Shown here piece after piece: positions 53,707-62,379 of a stretch of DNA of 64,000 bases. The notes below the pieces were generated by a model. That model was not told the DNA's origin. It saw only the letters and a program-made list of their open reading frames with translations, and ran no database searches. Each line of letters begins with the position of its first letter. Within the stretch, counting starts at the first letter, position 1. Source of the DNA: Microvirga sp052114605 (GTDB lineage: Bacteria > Pseudomonadota > Alphaproteobacteria > Rhizobiales > Beijerinckiaceae); assembly GCF_052114605.1 (NCBI RefSeq), contig NZ_JBFRFB010000009.1, positions 1-64,000 of the forward strand, in the 5' to 3' direction. The translations under genes and the position numbers were made by a program.

Positions 53707-54495
53707 ATGGCTTTGCGTCGCGTGCTGAGAGTTCCGCAATCAGGGTCCGGAGCGATCCGTATGATCGGAGGTGTGGCCCTGTTCCTGTCGTTTCTGACGG
53801 GCGCTGCGCAGGCGAAATGCCAGGACGGTCCGCAGCCCAATGTGGATTGGTCCGGCTGCTCCAAGGCCCGCCTGATGCTCACCGACGATGATCTCACCGG
53901 CGCTCAGTTCCAGCGCTCCCTGCTGACCTTGAGCGATTTCGCCTCATCGAAAATGGCAGGGGCCAACTTAAGCGAGACGGAGGTCAGCCGCACCCGCTTC
54001 GAGAAGGCTGACCTGTCCAAGGCGGACTTCACCAAGGCCTTGGGCTGGAGGGCTAATTTCGCGCAGGCCATCCTGGTCGAGGCCAATTTCGGCGCGGCCG
54101 ACATGAGCCGTTCCAACTTCGCTCAGGTAAAGGCAGCCAAAGCGGATTTCTCCAAGGCGGAGCTCAACCGGTCCGACTTCAGCGGAGCCGATTTGGAGGG
54201 CGCGAACCTGTCCAAGGCCGAGCTTGCACGGGTCATCTTCCAGCAGGCCAAGCTGAAGGGCGTGGATTTCAGCTACTCCAACCTCGCCCGCGCCAACCTG
54301 GAAGGAGCCATCCTCCAGGGCGTCAACGTGACCGGTTCCTACCTTTACCTGACGCAGCTCGGCGGAGCCGATCTCAGCGGGGTCACCGGCCTCACCCAGG
54401 CCCAGATAGACATCGCCTGCGGCACAGCCCAGACGAAACTGCCCGAAGGCCTCAATGCGCCGAGTGGCTGGCCCTGCAAGGAGGGCGTGGACTGA
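53707..54495 (+). CDS. Exported pentapeptide-repeat protein
   Basis: 262 residues. An N-terminal signal-like segment ('AIRMIGGVALFLSFLTGAAQAKC', cut likely after AQA) precedes about 30 pentapeptide repeats of the A-(D/N)-(L/F)-x-x type (about 60-225, such as 'ADLSKADFTKALGWRANFAQA'). These form a right-handed quadrilateral beta-helix. Many family members are cytoplasmic; the export signal here is notable. The tail 'IACGTAQTKLPEGLNAPSGWPCKEG' has two Cys that could bond. A gaggag site precedes the ATG. Confidence 0.8.
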   Translation: MALRRVLRVPQSGSGAIRMIGGVALFLSFLTGAAQAKCQDGPQPNVDWSGCSKARLMLTDDDLTGAQFQRSLLTLSDFASSKMAGANLSETEVSRTRFEKADLSKADFTKALGWRANFAQAILVEANFGAADMSRSNFAQVKAAKADFSKAELNRSDFSGADLEGANLSKAELARVIFQQAKLKGVDFSYSNLARANLEGAILQGVNVTGSYLYLTQLGGADLSGVTGLTQAQIDIACGTAQTKLPEGLNAPSGWPCKEGVD

Positions 54496-54605
54496 GCAGG
54501 CTCAAAGCCCATGCAACCAAGGCATGAGCTTAACCGTTGGATTCCTTGAGATTCCTTAGTCCGATCCTTCGATGGTCCGGGCTGCTTTGCGGGAGTACGA
54601 CCAAC

Positions 54606-55049
54606 GTGACCACGCTCAAGGAGTTCGAGGATGCCCTTCGCGAGCAGGGCATGCACATGGCTCTCGCGATCCTGCAGAAGATGCGGGATCGGGACCGGGA
54701 GAAGCGGACCGTCTCGCCGGGACGCCGCATCGCCGGCCGCAAGATGACGCCCGAACTGGCCCGCGAGATTCTCGATCTTCACGGGACGACGGATATGACC
54801 CAGCAGGAGATCGCCTTTCAGCTCGGCGTGAACCAGGGGCGGGTCAATGAGGTGATCAAACGCGGCAAGTGGCTCGCCGATAACCCGGCCTCTCCCGAGG
54901 CTCAGGCCCGCGACAAGGCGAAGGCCAGAATGGCTGAAGCAGTGCTGCCGCGTAAGAAGGCACCAAAGGCGGCCCTCAACGCAGTACCCAAGAAGCAGAG
55001 GGCTCGATCCATCGGAAATCAGGCTCAGCTTTCGCTCGGCGACCTGTAA
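54606..55049 (+). CDS. Small helix-turn-helix protein of unknown function
   Basis: 147 residues from a GTG at 54606 with gggag 10 bases before it; an ATG at 54537 in the same frame adds 23 residues and is possible. The core 'MTPELAREILDLHGTTDMTQQEIAFQLGVNQGRVNEVIKRGKW' (about 46-88) is a clear HTH resembling resolvase/sigma-type DNA-binding helices. The C-terminal half is Lys/Ala-rich. No neighbour hints at its targets. Confidence 0.65.
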   Translation: MTTLKEFEDALREQGMHMALAILQKMRDRDREKRTVSPGRRIAGRKMTPELAREILDLHGTTDMTQQEIAFQLGVNQGRVNEVIKRGKWLADNPASPEAQARDKAKARMAEAVLPRKKAPKAALNAVPKKQRARSIGNQAQLSLGDL

Positions 55050-55307
55050 ACGATGACACGGTCGGCCGCGACCGTCCTATTATAGGGATCTGGTCGCGGC
55101 CTTAGGCCCGTGTTTTGCCCCCACGGGAAGCTAAGCCTAAACAGCTGAAACTTGGCCTGAATGAGGCCTCATCCCGATATTGAAAATTTTTTAGATTTTT
55201 ATGGAACCAACGCCTGCATTGCGCGTTTTCAGGCATCTCCGGTCCTTTTTGCCCCTACGGCCGGACACCTTCAGAGCACCCTTCGGGGTGCTCTTTTTCT
55301 TTGGGGG
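55050..55307. other. Intergenic region after the HTH gene
   Basis: 258 bases. It holds an inverted repeat ggccgcgacc (55064-55073) / ggtcgcggcc (55092-55101) with an 18-base loop, an AT-rich stretch near 55185-55205, and the strong terminator at 55273. No gene seen. Confidence 0.4.
55273..55300 (+). terminator. Terminator facing the PaaK-like gene
   Basis: The stem 55273-55281/55286-55294 (agagcaccc with gggtgctct) closes a ttcg loop and is followed by tttttcttt on the plus strand. It ends plus-strand transcription from the HTH gene, 8 bases before the convergent gene end. Confidence 0.88.
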
Positions 55308-56537
55308 TCATGGTTTTCGCTGATCGTCGATGACCTTGCCATCATTCGGGAGGGTGCCGGGGGCGACCAGCATGACAATCCCTTTGAGCTTCGTTACGTC
55401 TCTGAGCGTCGTTGTGAGAGAGGATACGAGCTCGTCCGTAAGGTCTTCGCTCTCGGCCACCAAGGTCATCACGTCCGCCTCATGCTCCCTATCCACGATC
55501 AGGCGCAGCCGGCCAAGCTCCGGATGCCTGCGGCCGATCTCGGCGATCTGCTCAGGACGCACGAACATGCCCTTCACCTTGGCGGCCTGATCGGCGCGGC
55601 CCATCCAGCCCTTGATGCGCATATTCGTCCGGCCGCAGGGGCTGATGCCGGGCAGGGTGGCCGTGAGATCGCCCAGGGCGAGGCGGATGAAGGGATGGTG
55701 CGGGTCCAAGGTGGTGACGACGATTTCCCCGACCTCGCCCTCCGGCACCGGATCTCCCGTGCCGGGGCGAACGATCTCGACGATGATGTCCTCGTTGACC
55801 ACCAAACCCTCGCGGGCGGGGGTCTCATAGGCGATGAAGCCGAGATCGGCGGTGGCATAGGCCTGATAGGCCTCGATCCCCCGGACCGAGAATTCTTCCT
55901 GCAGGGATTTCGGAAATGCGGCGCCTGAGACGAGGGCGCGCTTAACGGATGATGCATCCCGTCCCGCAGCCGCAGCGGCGTCGAGCAGAACTTTCAGGAA
56001 ATCCGGCGTGCCGAGGTAGGCGCTGGGCCGATAGGCCTCGATCAGCTCCAGCTGCTGCTCCGTATTGCCGGGGCCGGCGGGAATGACCGCGCAGCCGAGC
56101 GCGCGTGCGCCGGAATCCATGATGAAGCCGCCGGGCGTCAGGTGATAGCTGAAGGTGTTGAGAACGATGTCGCCCTTCCTGAAACCTGCTGCATGAAGGC
56201 CGCGAGCGGCCCGCCAGGGGTCTTTCACATCGGGCTCAGGCTCGAAAATGGGGCCGGGCGAGGTGAAGAGACGGCCGAACGATCCAGGCAGGGAGGCGAT
56301 GAGACCGCCGAAGGGCAGGGCGAACTTCTGGAAAGACGGAAGCTCGGATTTACGCAGGATAGGCAGGCTTGCCAGAGCTTCGCGGCTGGTGGTCCGATCA
56401 AGATCGATTCCCTTCAGCCGCTCCGCATAGGCTGGAGCGGCTGAAGCTTTACGAAGAATTTCCGGAAGGCGCTGAAACAGGTCCGCTTCACGCTTGGCAT
56501 GATCGCGCGTTTCGAGAGAGTCGAAATGGTCTGCCAT
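55308..56537 (-). CDS. Atypical PaaK-like adenylate-forming enzyme
   Basis: 409 residues, the PaaK size. Later motifs of acyl-CoA/AMP ligases are present: 'AYATADLGFIAYET' (A5), 'HPFIRLALGDLTA' (A7) and 'GRTNMRIKGWMGRADQAAKVKGMFV' (A8). The glycine-rich A3 loop usual in PaaK (SSGTTGKPT) is replaced by 'FTSPGPIFEPEPDV', so the ATP site is unusual and it may not be a normal ligase. The start at 56537 (MADHFDSLETRDHAK) is preferred to 56579. It is the last gene of the liv-type cluster. Confidence 0.8.
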   Translation of the reverse strand: MADHFDSLETRDHAKREADLFQRLPEILRKASAAPAYAERLKGIDLDRTTSREALASLPILRKSELPSFQKFALPFGGLIASLPGSFGRLFTSPGPIFEPEPDVKDPWRAARGLHAAGFRKGDIVLNTFSYHLTPGGFIMDSGARALGCAVIPAGPGNTEQQLELIEAYRPSAYLGTPDFLKVLLDAAAAAGRDASSVKRALVSGAAFPKSLQEEFSVRGIEAYQAYATADLGFIAYETPAREGLVVNEDIIVEIVRPGTGDPVPEGEVGEIVVTTLDPHHPFIRLALGDLTATLPGISPCGRTNMRIKGWMGRADQAAKVKGMFVRPEQIAEIGRRHPELGRLRLIVDREHEADVMTLVAESEDLTDELVSSLTTTLRDVTKLKGIVMLVAPGTLPNDGKVIDDQRKP

Positions 56538-56617
56538 GGGATATCCTCGAACTCCAACAATGGTTGTCATCCGCAGCACATCACAGGCAGACCGTTACAC
56601 GCCCATCCGGGCGCTGA

Positions 56618-57010
56618 TCAGACTGCCGACTGCGCTTGCGTCAGTGAAGGCTGAGCCGGAAGCGGATCGGCTCCGAAGCGGTTCTGACCGATGGTGCCGC
56701 GCGTGCAGAACCATACGATGAGAACGATGGCGCCGACGAGCGGAATGAAGGACAGCAATATCCACCAGCCCGAACGATCTGTGTCGTGCAGGCGGCGCAC
56801 GGTGACGGCAATGCATGGCAGCAACAGGGCCAGCGATGTGATCAGGTTAGTGATCGGCATACCGGAAAGAACGATGTTGTCCACGATGCCTGTAACGATC
56901 GAAACAAGAATGACGAACAAGGTGTAGAACCAGTATTCGGAGCGCGAGGCACGGCTGGAGAAGTCGACGTACTTGGATAGGCCGGACTTGATGGCTTGAG
57001 TGAAGTTCAT
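56618..57010 (-). CDS. DUF805 membrane protein
   Basis: 130 residues with about three to four helices. The family pattern 'AIKSGLSKYVDFSSRASRSEYWFYTLF' at the N-terminus and 'VTVRRLHDTDRSGWWILLSFIPLVGAIVLIVWFC' (R-R-L-H-D-T-D-R-S-G-W-W) is intact, ending with 'QNRFGADP'. Function is unknown. The start at 57010 (MNFTQAIKSGL) is used; the upstream frame to 57049 is not family-like. Confidence 0.85.
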   Translation of the reverse strand: MNFTQAIKSGLSKYVDFSSRASRSEYWFYTLFVILVSIVTGIVDNIVLSGMPITNLITSLALLLPCIAVTVRRLHDTDRSGWWILLSFIPLVGAIVLIVWFCTRGTIGQNRFGADPLPAQPSLTQAQSAV

Positions 57011-57141
57011 GATTGGTAGCCCCCAATTGGAATCTTGAAGCCGAGCCAACGATGGCTCGGGCGCCGAGATGCTAAGAAGAGGAAATTCCTGAGGTCAAGC
57101 ATTCGCCCGGTCATTCCCTGGGGGGTACTGTATTTTGTTGC

Positions 57142-57978
57142 TCAAGCCAGCCAGCGCTTGCGCCGCTTATAGCTCTTCACGGAACGGAACGACTTTCGGT
57201 CTCCCTCGGAAACGCCGAGATAGAACTCCTTCACGTCTTCGTTCTCGCGCAGCATCTGGGCCGGGCCGTCCATCACCACGCGGCCGGTTTCGAGGATGTA
57301 GCCGTAGGTGGCGTATTTGAGCGCCATGTTGGTGTTCTGCTCGGCGAGGAGGAAAGAGACGCCCTCCGTTTCGTTGAGCTTGCGCACGATCTCGAAGATC
57401 TCCTCCACGATCTGCGGCGCGAGGCCCATGGAGGGCTCGTCGAGAAGGATCATGGATGGTTTCGACATCATGGCCCGGCCAATGGCACACATCTGCTGCT
57501 CGCCGCCCGAGGTGTAGCCCGCCATGGATGTGCGCCGCTGCTTCAGGCGCGGGAAATATTCGTAGATCGCCTCCAGGTCGCGCTTGATGGCGGCGTTGCC
57601 GTCCTTGCGTGTAAAAGCGCCGGTCAGAAGGTTTTCCTCGATGTTGAGATGGCCGAAGCAATGGCGGCCTTCGAGCACCTGAATGCAGCCGCGCCGCACC
57701 AGCTCGTTGGGCGAGAGCTTGTCGACCCGCTCGCCCTTGAACTCGATACTGCCTTTCGTCACTTCGCCGCGCTCCGCATGGAGCAGATTGGAAATCGCCT
57801 TCAGCGTCGTCGTCTTGCCCGCGCCGTTCGCGCCGAGCAGCGCCACGATGCCGCCTTTGGGCACGGTGAGAGACACGCCTTTCAGCACGAGGATCACGTG
57901 ATCGTAGATGACCTCGATGTTGTTGACGGTCAGAACGGTCTCGGCGGATGCGGGCTGCATCTGAACGGCGCTCGACAT
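57142..57978 (-). CDS. livF: Liv-type ABC importer ATPase (LivF)
   Basis: 278 residues: 'LGANGAGKTT' Walker A, 'TSGGEQQMCAIGRAMMSKPSMILLDEPSMGLAPQIVEEIFEIV' signature and Walker B of LivF. It energises the LivHM permease together with LivG. It lies downstream of livK, separated by a palindromic repeat. The Liv family moves branched-chain amino acids, but also organic and aromatic acids, so the substrate is open. Confidence 0.9.
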   Translation of the reverse strand: MSSAVQMQPASAETVLTVNNIEVIYDHVILVLKGVSLTVPKGGIVALLGANGAGKTTTLKAISNLLHAERGEVTKGSIEFKGERVDKLSPNELVRRGCIQVLEGRHCFGHLNIEENLLTGAFTRKDGNAAIKRDLEAIYEYFPRLKQRRTSMAGYTSGGEQQMCAIGRAMMSKPSMILLDEPSMGLAPQIVEEIFEIVRKLNETEGVSFLLAEQNTNMALKYATYGYILETGRVVMDGPAQMLRENEDVKEFYLGVSEGDRKSFRSVKSYKRRKRWLA

Positions 57979-57997
57979 TGATCAGTTTCCTCGATTT

Positions 57998-58106
57998 CCC
58001 TCCCCCTTGTGGGGAGGGATTAAGGGTGGGGGTGTTGGCACCAGACCTTGATAGGCTATCGCCGCCACCCCCACCTCCAACTCCTCCCCACAAGGGGGAG
58101 GAGGGC
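57998..58106. repeat. Palindromic intergenic repeat, copy B
   Basis: Same element as copy A at 39686-39795: begins ccctcccccttgtggggagg (57998 on) and ends cctccccacaagggggagga, with the shared middle gtgggggtg, tatcgcc and ccccacctccaact. It separates livK from livF. Confidence 0.85.
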
Positions 58107-58120
58107 AGGTTGCGCTTGCC

Positions 58121-59443
58121 TCAGCTTGCCTTGTCGCAGGCTTCCGTGCGCTTGGGCCAGCCGGCGTTCTTTTCGGCATAGTCCTTCGCTGCGGCGTCGA
58201 GCTGGGCCTTCGTGCGGTCTGTCATCGGCTCGATGGGGTTGGAGATCTTTGCCCATTTCGTGCCGTCCCATTCCTGCATGAAGGCGGGGCGGTGGCCGTT
58301 GTGATCGGCGCAGGAGAGCACGAGCTGCTCGGTGAAGCCCTCGAGACCAAGCTCCTTCAGGCGCGCCGGATCGAGCTTGATGTTCTCCATGCCGCGGCGC
58401 ACGTCCTCGCCGGTCACGACCTTCTTGCCGGTGATCTTCTGCGCCTGGGCGATGCCCTCGGCGATCAGCAGCGAGTTGTAGATGCCGCGATTGTAGAGAA
58501 CCTCGCCGACCTTGTCCTTGGCGGCCTTGGAGAGCCCCTTGTCCACCACATGCTTCTGGATGTCCTGGATCGCCGGGAAGTTCGCGCCCACCGCATGCCA
58601 GTTGAGGGTCTTGAAGCCCTTGGCGCCTGCACCGCCGGAGCGGGCGTCATCCTCGCTCGGCCACCAGACCGAGTAGAACTTGTCCATGGGATAGCCGGAA
58701 CGGACCGCTTCCTTCACGGCGGCGCCGTTCATGGAGCCCCAGCCCCACATGATCATGTAATCGGGCCGGTCGCGGCGGGCTGAGAGCCATTGCGAGGACT
58801 GGTTCTGCATGTCCTGCGCGGCGACAGGATAGAGCGCCACCTCGAATCCGATGTCCTTCGACAATTCCTGGAGCAGCGGAACAGGCTCCTTGCCGAAGGC
58901 CGCGTCGAGATGGATGAAGCCGATCTTCTTGCCCTTCAGCTTTTCGAGCCCGCCTTCCTTCTCGCCGATATACTTGATGATCATCGACAGACCATCCCAG
59001 TAGGTGGCCGGCGGATTGAACACCCAGGGGAAAATGTCGCCGCGTGCCGAGGCCGAGAGGCCGTAGGCCATGGACAGGATCGGGATCTTGTCCACGGATG
59101 CGCGCGGGATCAGCGGCAGGGTGATGCCGGTGGACCACGGGTTGACGATGACCGGGTTCTTGCCCTTCACCGCCTCATAGCATTCGACGCCCTTCTTGGT
59201 GTCGTAGCCGGTTTCGCATTCCTCCAGCACGAGCTTCACGCCGCCGATGCCGCCGTCGCGCTGGTTCAGCATCTGGAGATAATCGTGCATGCCGTCGGCG
59301 ATGAAGGTGCCTGAGCCCGCGAACGGACCCGTGCGGTAGGTGAAGAGGGGAACGTAGATCGAATCCTGCGCGAAGGCGGGCAGGGCAGTGCCGGCGAGAA
59401 GGGTCGCAGCGACCAGTTTCAGGCTCATTTTACGAAACGACAT
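58121..59443 (-). CDS. Liv-type periplasmic binding protein (LivK-like)
   Basis: 440 residues. Signal peptide (MSFRKMSLKLVAATLLAGTALPAFAQ), then a type-I periplasmic-binding fold: 'VPLFTYRTGPFAGSGTFIADGMHDYLQMLNQRDGGIGGVKLVLEECETGYDTKKGVECYE'. It is longer than the leucine-binding proteins (about 370) and has 'ERCSADHNGHRP'-like late motif 'VLSCADHNGHRPAFMQEWDG', a form seen in relatives that bind organic acids. A ggagg site precedes the start. Confidence 0.88.
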   Translation of the reverse strand: MSFRKMSLKLVAATLLAGTALPAFAQDSIYVPLFTYRTGPFAGSGTFIADGMHDYLQMLNQRDGGIGGVKLVLEECETGYDTKKGVECYEAVKGKNPVIVNPWSTGITLPLIPRASVDKIPILSMAYGLSASARGDIFPWVFNPPATYWDGLSMIIKYIGEKEGGLEKLKGKKIGFIHLDAAFGKEPVPLLQELSKDIGFEVALYPVAAQDMQNQSSQWLSARRDRPDYMIMWGWGSMNGAAVKEAVRSGYPMDKFYSVWWPSEDDARSGGAGAKGFKTLNWHAVGANFPAIQDIQKHVVDKGLSKAAKDKVGEVLYNRGIYNSLLIAEGIAQAQKITGKKVVTGEDVRRGMENIKLDPARLKELGLEGFTEQLVLSCADHNGHRPAFMQEWDGTKWAKISNPIEPMTDRTKAQLDAAAKDYAEKNAGWPKRTEACDKAS

Positions 59444-59513
59444 GGTTCGTTTCCTCCCGTTGTTGTCCGGCAGCGAGCCGGTTTGATTTCCCGTCTCCTT
59501 GGTAGGCTTGCCG

Positions 59514-60599
59514 TCAATAGGGGAACGGCCAGGCCAGGAGCTTCTGCTTGCCGATCTGCCAGAGCCGCGCGAGGCCGTGCGGTTCCACGATCAGGAAAAA
59601 GATGATGAGCGCGCCGACAATCATGAAGCGCAGGTGCTCGATGACGTCCGCGCCAACCGAGATGCCGAAGGGCGACATCATGGCCGGCAGCACGATGCCG
59701 AGAACGATCGGCATGATGAAGATGAGCGCCGCGCCGAAAAACGAGCCGATGAGGCTGCCCAATCCGCCGATGATCACCATGAACAGAATGAAGAAGGACT
59801 GGTTGATGTTGAACACATCGTATTCCGCGCCGCCGTACCACATGAAGACCATGAGCGCGCCCGCGACGCCGCAATAATAGGACGAGACGGCGAACGCCAA
59901 GAGTTTGGTCTGGAGCGGACGGATGCCCATGAGCTCGGCGGCCAGGTCCATGTCGCGGATCGCGATCCACATGCGGCCGATGCGGCCATGGACGAGGTTG
60001 GATGCGAGCCATGTGAGCACGATCACGATGGTGAGCACCACGAGATAGCGCGTCTGCGGCGTGGCGGTGGCGCCGATGATCGGGATGCCGAAGAAGGTGC
60101 GTAAGGGCGCATCGAGCGCGCCCGAGACGTTGTAGTTCACGAGCCACGGGATGCGGATGAAGCACCATTGCAGGAAGAACTGCGCCGCGAGCGTGGCGAC
60201 CGCGAGATAAAAGCCCTTGATGCGCAACGACGGCAGGCCGAACAGCGCGCCGATGGCGGCGGAGAAGAATCCGGAGACGAAGATCCAGACGATCACGTTC
60301 ACGCCCGGAAACGCCGTCATCAACTTGTAGCAGGCATAAGCGCCCACGCCCATGAAGGCGCCGGTACCGAGCGACAGCAGGCCCGTGTAGCCGGTGAGGA
60401 TGTTCAAGCCGATGGAGGCGAGCGAGAACACCAGGAAGGGGATCATCACCGCCTGAAGCAGGAAGCTGTTGCCGAGGAAGGCCAACGCATAGGCGGCGAT
60501 GATGATCAGGCCGATCCCGATCCTGTCCTCGCGCAAGGGGAAGATCGAGGAATCGCTGACGTAGCTTGTCTTGAACTGGCCTGCCTCGCGGTAGAGCAC
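59514..60599 (-). CDS. livM: Liv-type ABC importer permease (LivM)
   Basis: 361 residues with about 9 helices; 'FSLASIGLNILTGYTGLLSLGTGAFMGVGAYACYKL' and 'RDMDLAAELMGIRPLQTKLLAFAVSSYYCGVAGAL' are LivM motifs. GTG start at 60599 with gggag (minus strand) 8 bases before it, overlapping the livH stop region. Partner of LivH. Confidence 0.9.
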   Translation of the reverse strand: MLYREAGQFKTSYVSDSSIFPLREDRIGIGLIIIAAYALAFLGNSFLLQAVMIPFLVFSLASIGLNILTGYTGLLSLGTGAFMGVGAYACYKLMTAFPGVNVIVWIFVSGFFSAAIGALFGLPSLRIKGFYLAVATLAAQFFLQWCFIRIPWLVNYNVSGALDAPLRTFFGIPIIGATATPQTRYLVVLTIVIVLTWLASNLVHGRIGRMWIAIRDMDLAAELMGIRPLQTKLLAFAVSSYYCGVAGALMVFMWYGGAEYDVFNINQSFFILFMVIIGGLGSLIGSFFGAALIFIMPIVLGIVLPAMMSPFGISVGADVIEHLRFMIVGALIIFFLIVEPHGLARLWQIGKQKLLAWPFPY

Positions 60600-60611
60600 G
60601 TCGGCGTCTCC

Positions 60612-61568
60612 CTAAATCCGTTCGATGATCTTCTCGCCGAACAGGCCCTGCGGCCTGTAGAGCAGGAAGAGGAGGGCGATCACATAGGCAAGCCATGTCT
60701 CGATGCCGCCGCCCACCAGCGGGCCCCAGTAGAACTCGCCGAGCTTCTCGCCCACTCCGACGATGAGGCCGCCGATGATGGCGCCGGGGATCGAAGTGAA
60801 GCCGCCGAGAATGAGTACCGGAAGAGCCTTCAGGGCGATGATCTGAAGCGAGAAGGACACGCCTGAGCGCGCCCCCCACATGATGCCCGCGACAAGCGCC
60901 ACGATGCCGGCGGCAAACCACACGATCACCCAGATCTGGTTGAGCGAGATGCCGACCGAGAGCGCGGCTTTGTGGCTATCCGCCACCGCGCGGAGCGCCC
61001 GTCCGATACGGGTCTTGGAGAAGAATACCGCGAGCAGCGCGATCATGATGGAGGCGATCACGGCGGCGGCGATGTCGAGATGCTGGAGGCGGATGGAGCC
61101 GCCGAACGCGTCGATCTCCGTGGTGCCCTGAGGCAGGAGGAGCTGTTCCGTGATCATCTCGCGCGGAGAACCGCCGAAGATGAGCTCGCCGAAGCCGATG
61201 AGAAGATAGGTGAGGCCGAAGGTGGCCATGAAGAGGATGATGTCGGGCTGGTTGACCAGGGGCCGCAGCACGACCCGCTCCACCACGACCGCCAGCACGA
61301 ACATGGCCAGGACCGCGAGGACGAGGGCCAGGAAGGCAGGGACGCCTTTCTCGTAGAGGCCGACCAGGATCAGGGCCGCGAACACGACCATGATGCCTTG
61401 CGCGAAGTTGAAGACACCGGACGCCTTGAAGATCAGCACGAAGCCCAGCGCGATCAGCGCATAGAGAACACCGGAGACGAGGCCCTCCCACAGGGTCTGG
61501 ATTAAAAGGTCCGGCGCTTCGCCCATGAATACGAAGGGTTCGATGAAGACCTTGTAGAGAATGTCCAT
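60612..61568 (-). CDS. livH: Liv-type ABC importer permease (LivH)
   Basis: 318 residues with about 8 helices; 'GLVSGVLYALIALGFVLIFKASGVFNFAQGIMVVFAAL' is the LivH N-terminal motif and 'ALRAVADSHKAALSVGISLNQIWVIVWFAAGIVALVAGI' the coupling region. The start at 61568 (MDILYKVFIEPF) is 10 bases after livG; an upstream ATG at 61604 lies inside livG. Confidence 0.9.
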   Translation of the reverse strand: MDILYKVFIEPFVFMGEAPDLLIQTLWEGLVSGVLYALIALGFVLIFKASGVFNFAQGIMVVFAALILVGLYEKGVPAFLALVLAVLAMFVLAVVVERVVLRPLVNQPDIILFMATFGLTYLLIGFGELIFGGSPREMITEQLLLPQGTTEIDAFGGSIRLQHLDIAAAVIASIMIALLAVFFSKTRIGRALRAVADSHKAALSVGISLNQIWVIVWFAAGIVALVAGIMWGARSGVSFSLQIIALKALPVLILGGFTSIPGAIIGGLIVGVGEKLGEFYWGPLVGGGIETWLAYVIALLFLLYRPQGLFGEKIIERI

Positions 61569-61578
61569 CAATCGCCCC

Positions 61579-62379
61579 TCAATGCGCCACGCCGAGATAG
61601 GCATCGATCACGCGCTGGTCGCGCTTCACCTCATCCGGCGTGCCGTCCGCGATCTTGCGGCCGTATTCCAGCACCACCACGCGGTCCGAGAGGTCCATCA
61701 CCACGCCCATATCGTGCTCGATGAGCGCGATGGTGGTGCCGTATTGCTGGTTCACCTCCAGGATGAAGCGCGACATGTCCTCTTTCTCTTCGAGGTTCAT
61801 GCCGGCCATCGGCTCGTCGAGAAGCAGCAGGTCCGGCTCCATGGCGAGCGCACGGCCCAATTCCACGCGCTTCTGCAAGCCGTAGGGCAGGCGGCCCACG
61901 GGGGTCTTGCGGATGTGCTGGATTTCGAGGAAGTCGATGATCTCCTCCACGAACTTCCGGTGCTCGACCTCTTCCTTCATGGCTGGGCCGTGGCGGAAGA
62001 GCTGCCAGAAAAAGTTGGACTTCATCCTGATCGAGCGGCCCGCCATGATGTTGTCGAGCGTGGACATGCTCTTGAAGAGCGCGACATTCTGGAACGTGCG
62101 GGCGATGCCGCCGCGCGCGGCCTCGTAAGGCCGCATCTTCGGGCGCTTCACGCCCTTGAAGGTGATGCGGCCGTCGGTCGGGTAATAGAAGCCGTTGATG
62201 CAATTGAGCATCGAGGTCTTGCCCGCGCCGTTGGGGCCGATGATGGCGCGGATCTCGCTCTTGCGGATGTCGAAGGAGACATCGGTGAGCGCCTTCACGC
62301 CGCCGAAGCGCAGGGACACGTTATCGACCGCGAGCAGCACATCGCCTTTCGAGAGAACGGGATGATCGGGCGCTCTCAT
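61579..62379 (-). CDS. livG: Liv-type ABC importer ATPase (LivG)
   Basis: 266 residues: Walker A 'GPNGAGKTSM', LivG insert 'RGGIARTFQNVALFKSMSTLDNIMAGRS', 'LPYGLQKRVELGRALAMEPDLLLLDEPMAGMN' and C-terminal 'PDEVKRDQRVIDAYLGVAH'. Its ATG overlaps the ligase stop (ATGA, 4 bases), so the ligase and transporter are translated together. Confidence 0.92.
   Translation of the reverse strand: MRAPDHPVLSKGDVLLAVDNVSLRFGGVKALTDVSFDIRKSEIRAIIGPNGAGKTSMLNCINGFYYPTDGRITFKGVKRPKMRPYEAARGGIARTFQNVALFKSMSTLDNIMAGRSIRMKSNFFWQLFRHGPAMKEEVEHRKFVEEIIDFLEIQHIRKTPVGRLPYGLQKRVELGRALAMEPDLLLLDEPMAGMNLEEKEDMSRFILEVNQQYGTTIALIEHDMGVVMDLSDRVVVLEYGRKIADGTPDEVKRDQRVIDAYLGVAH

Noticed and set aside
55064..55101. Inverted repeat ggccgcgacc / ggtcgcggcc after the HTH gene
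   Set aside because: The loop is 18 bases and no T-run follows directly, so I do not call it a terminator; the hairpin at 55273 is far better.
59425..60921. 498-codon frame across livM and livH
   Set aside because: Arg/His-rich, no hydrophobic or catalytic pattern, overlaps two certain permease genes in another frame.
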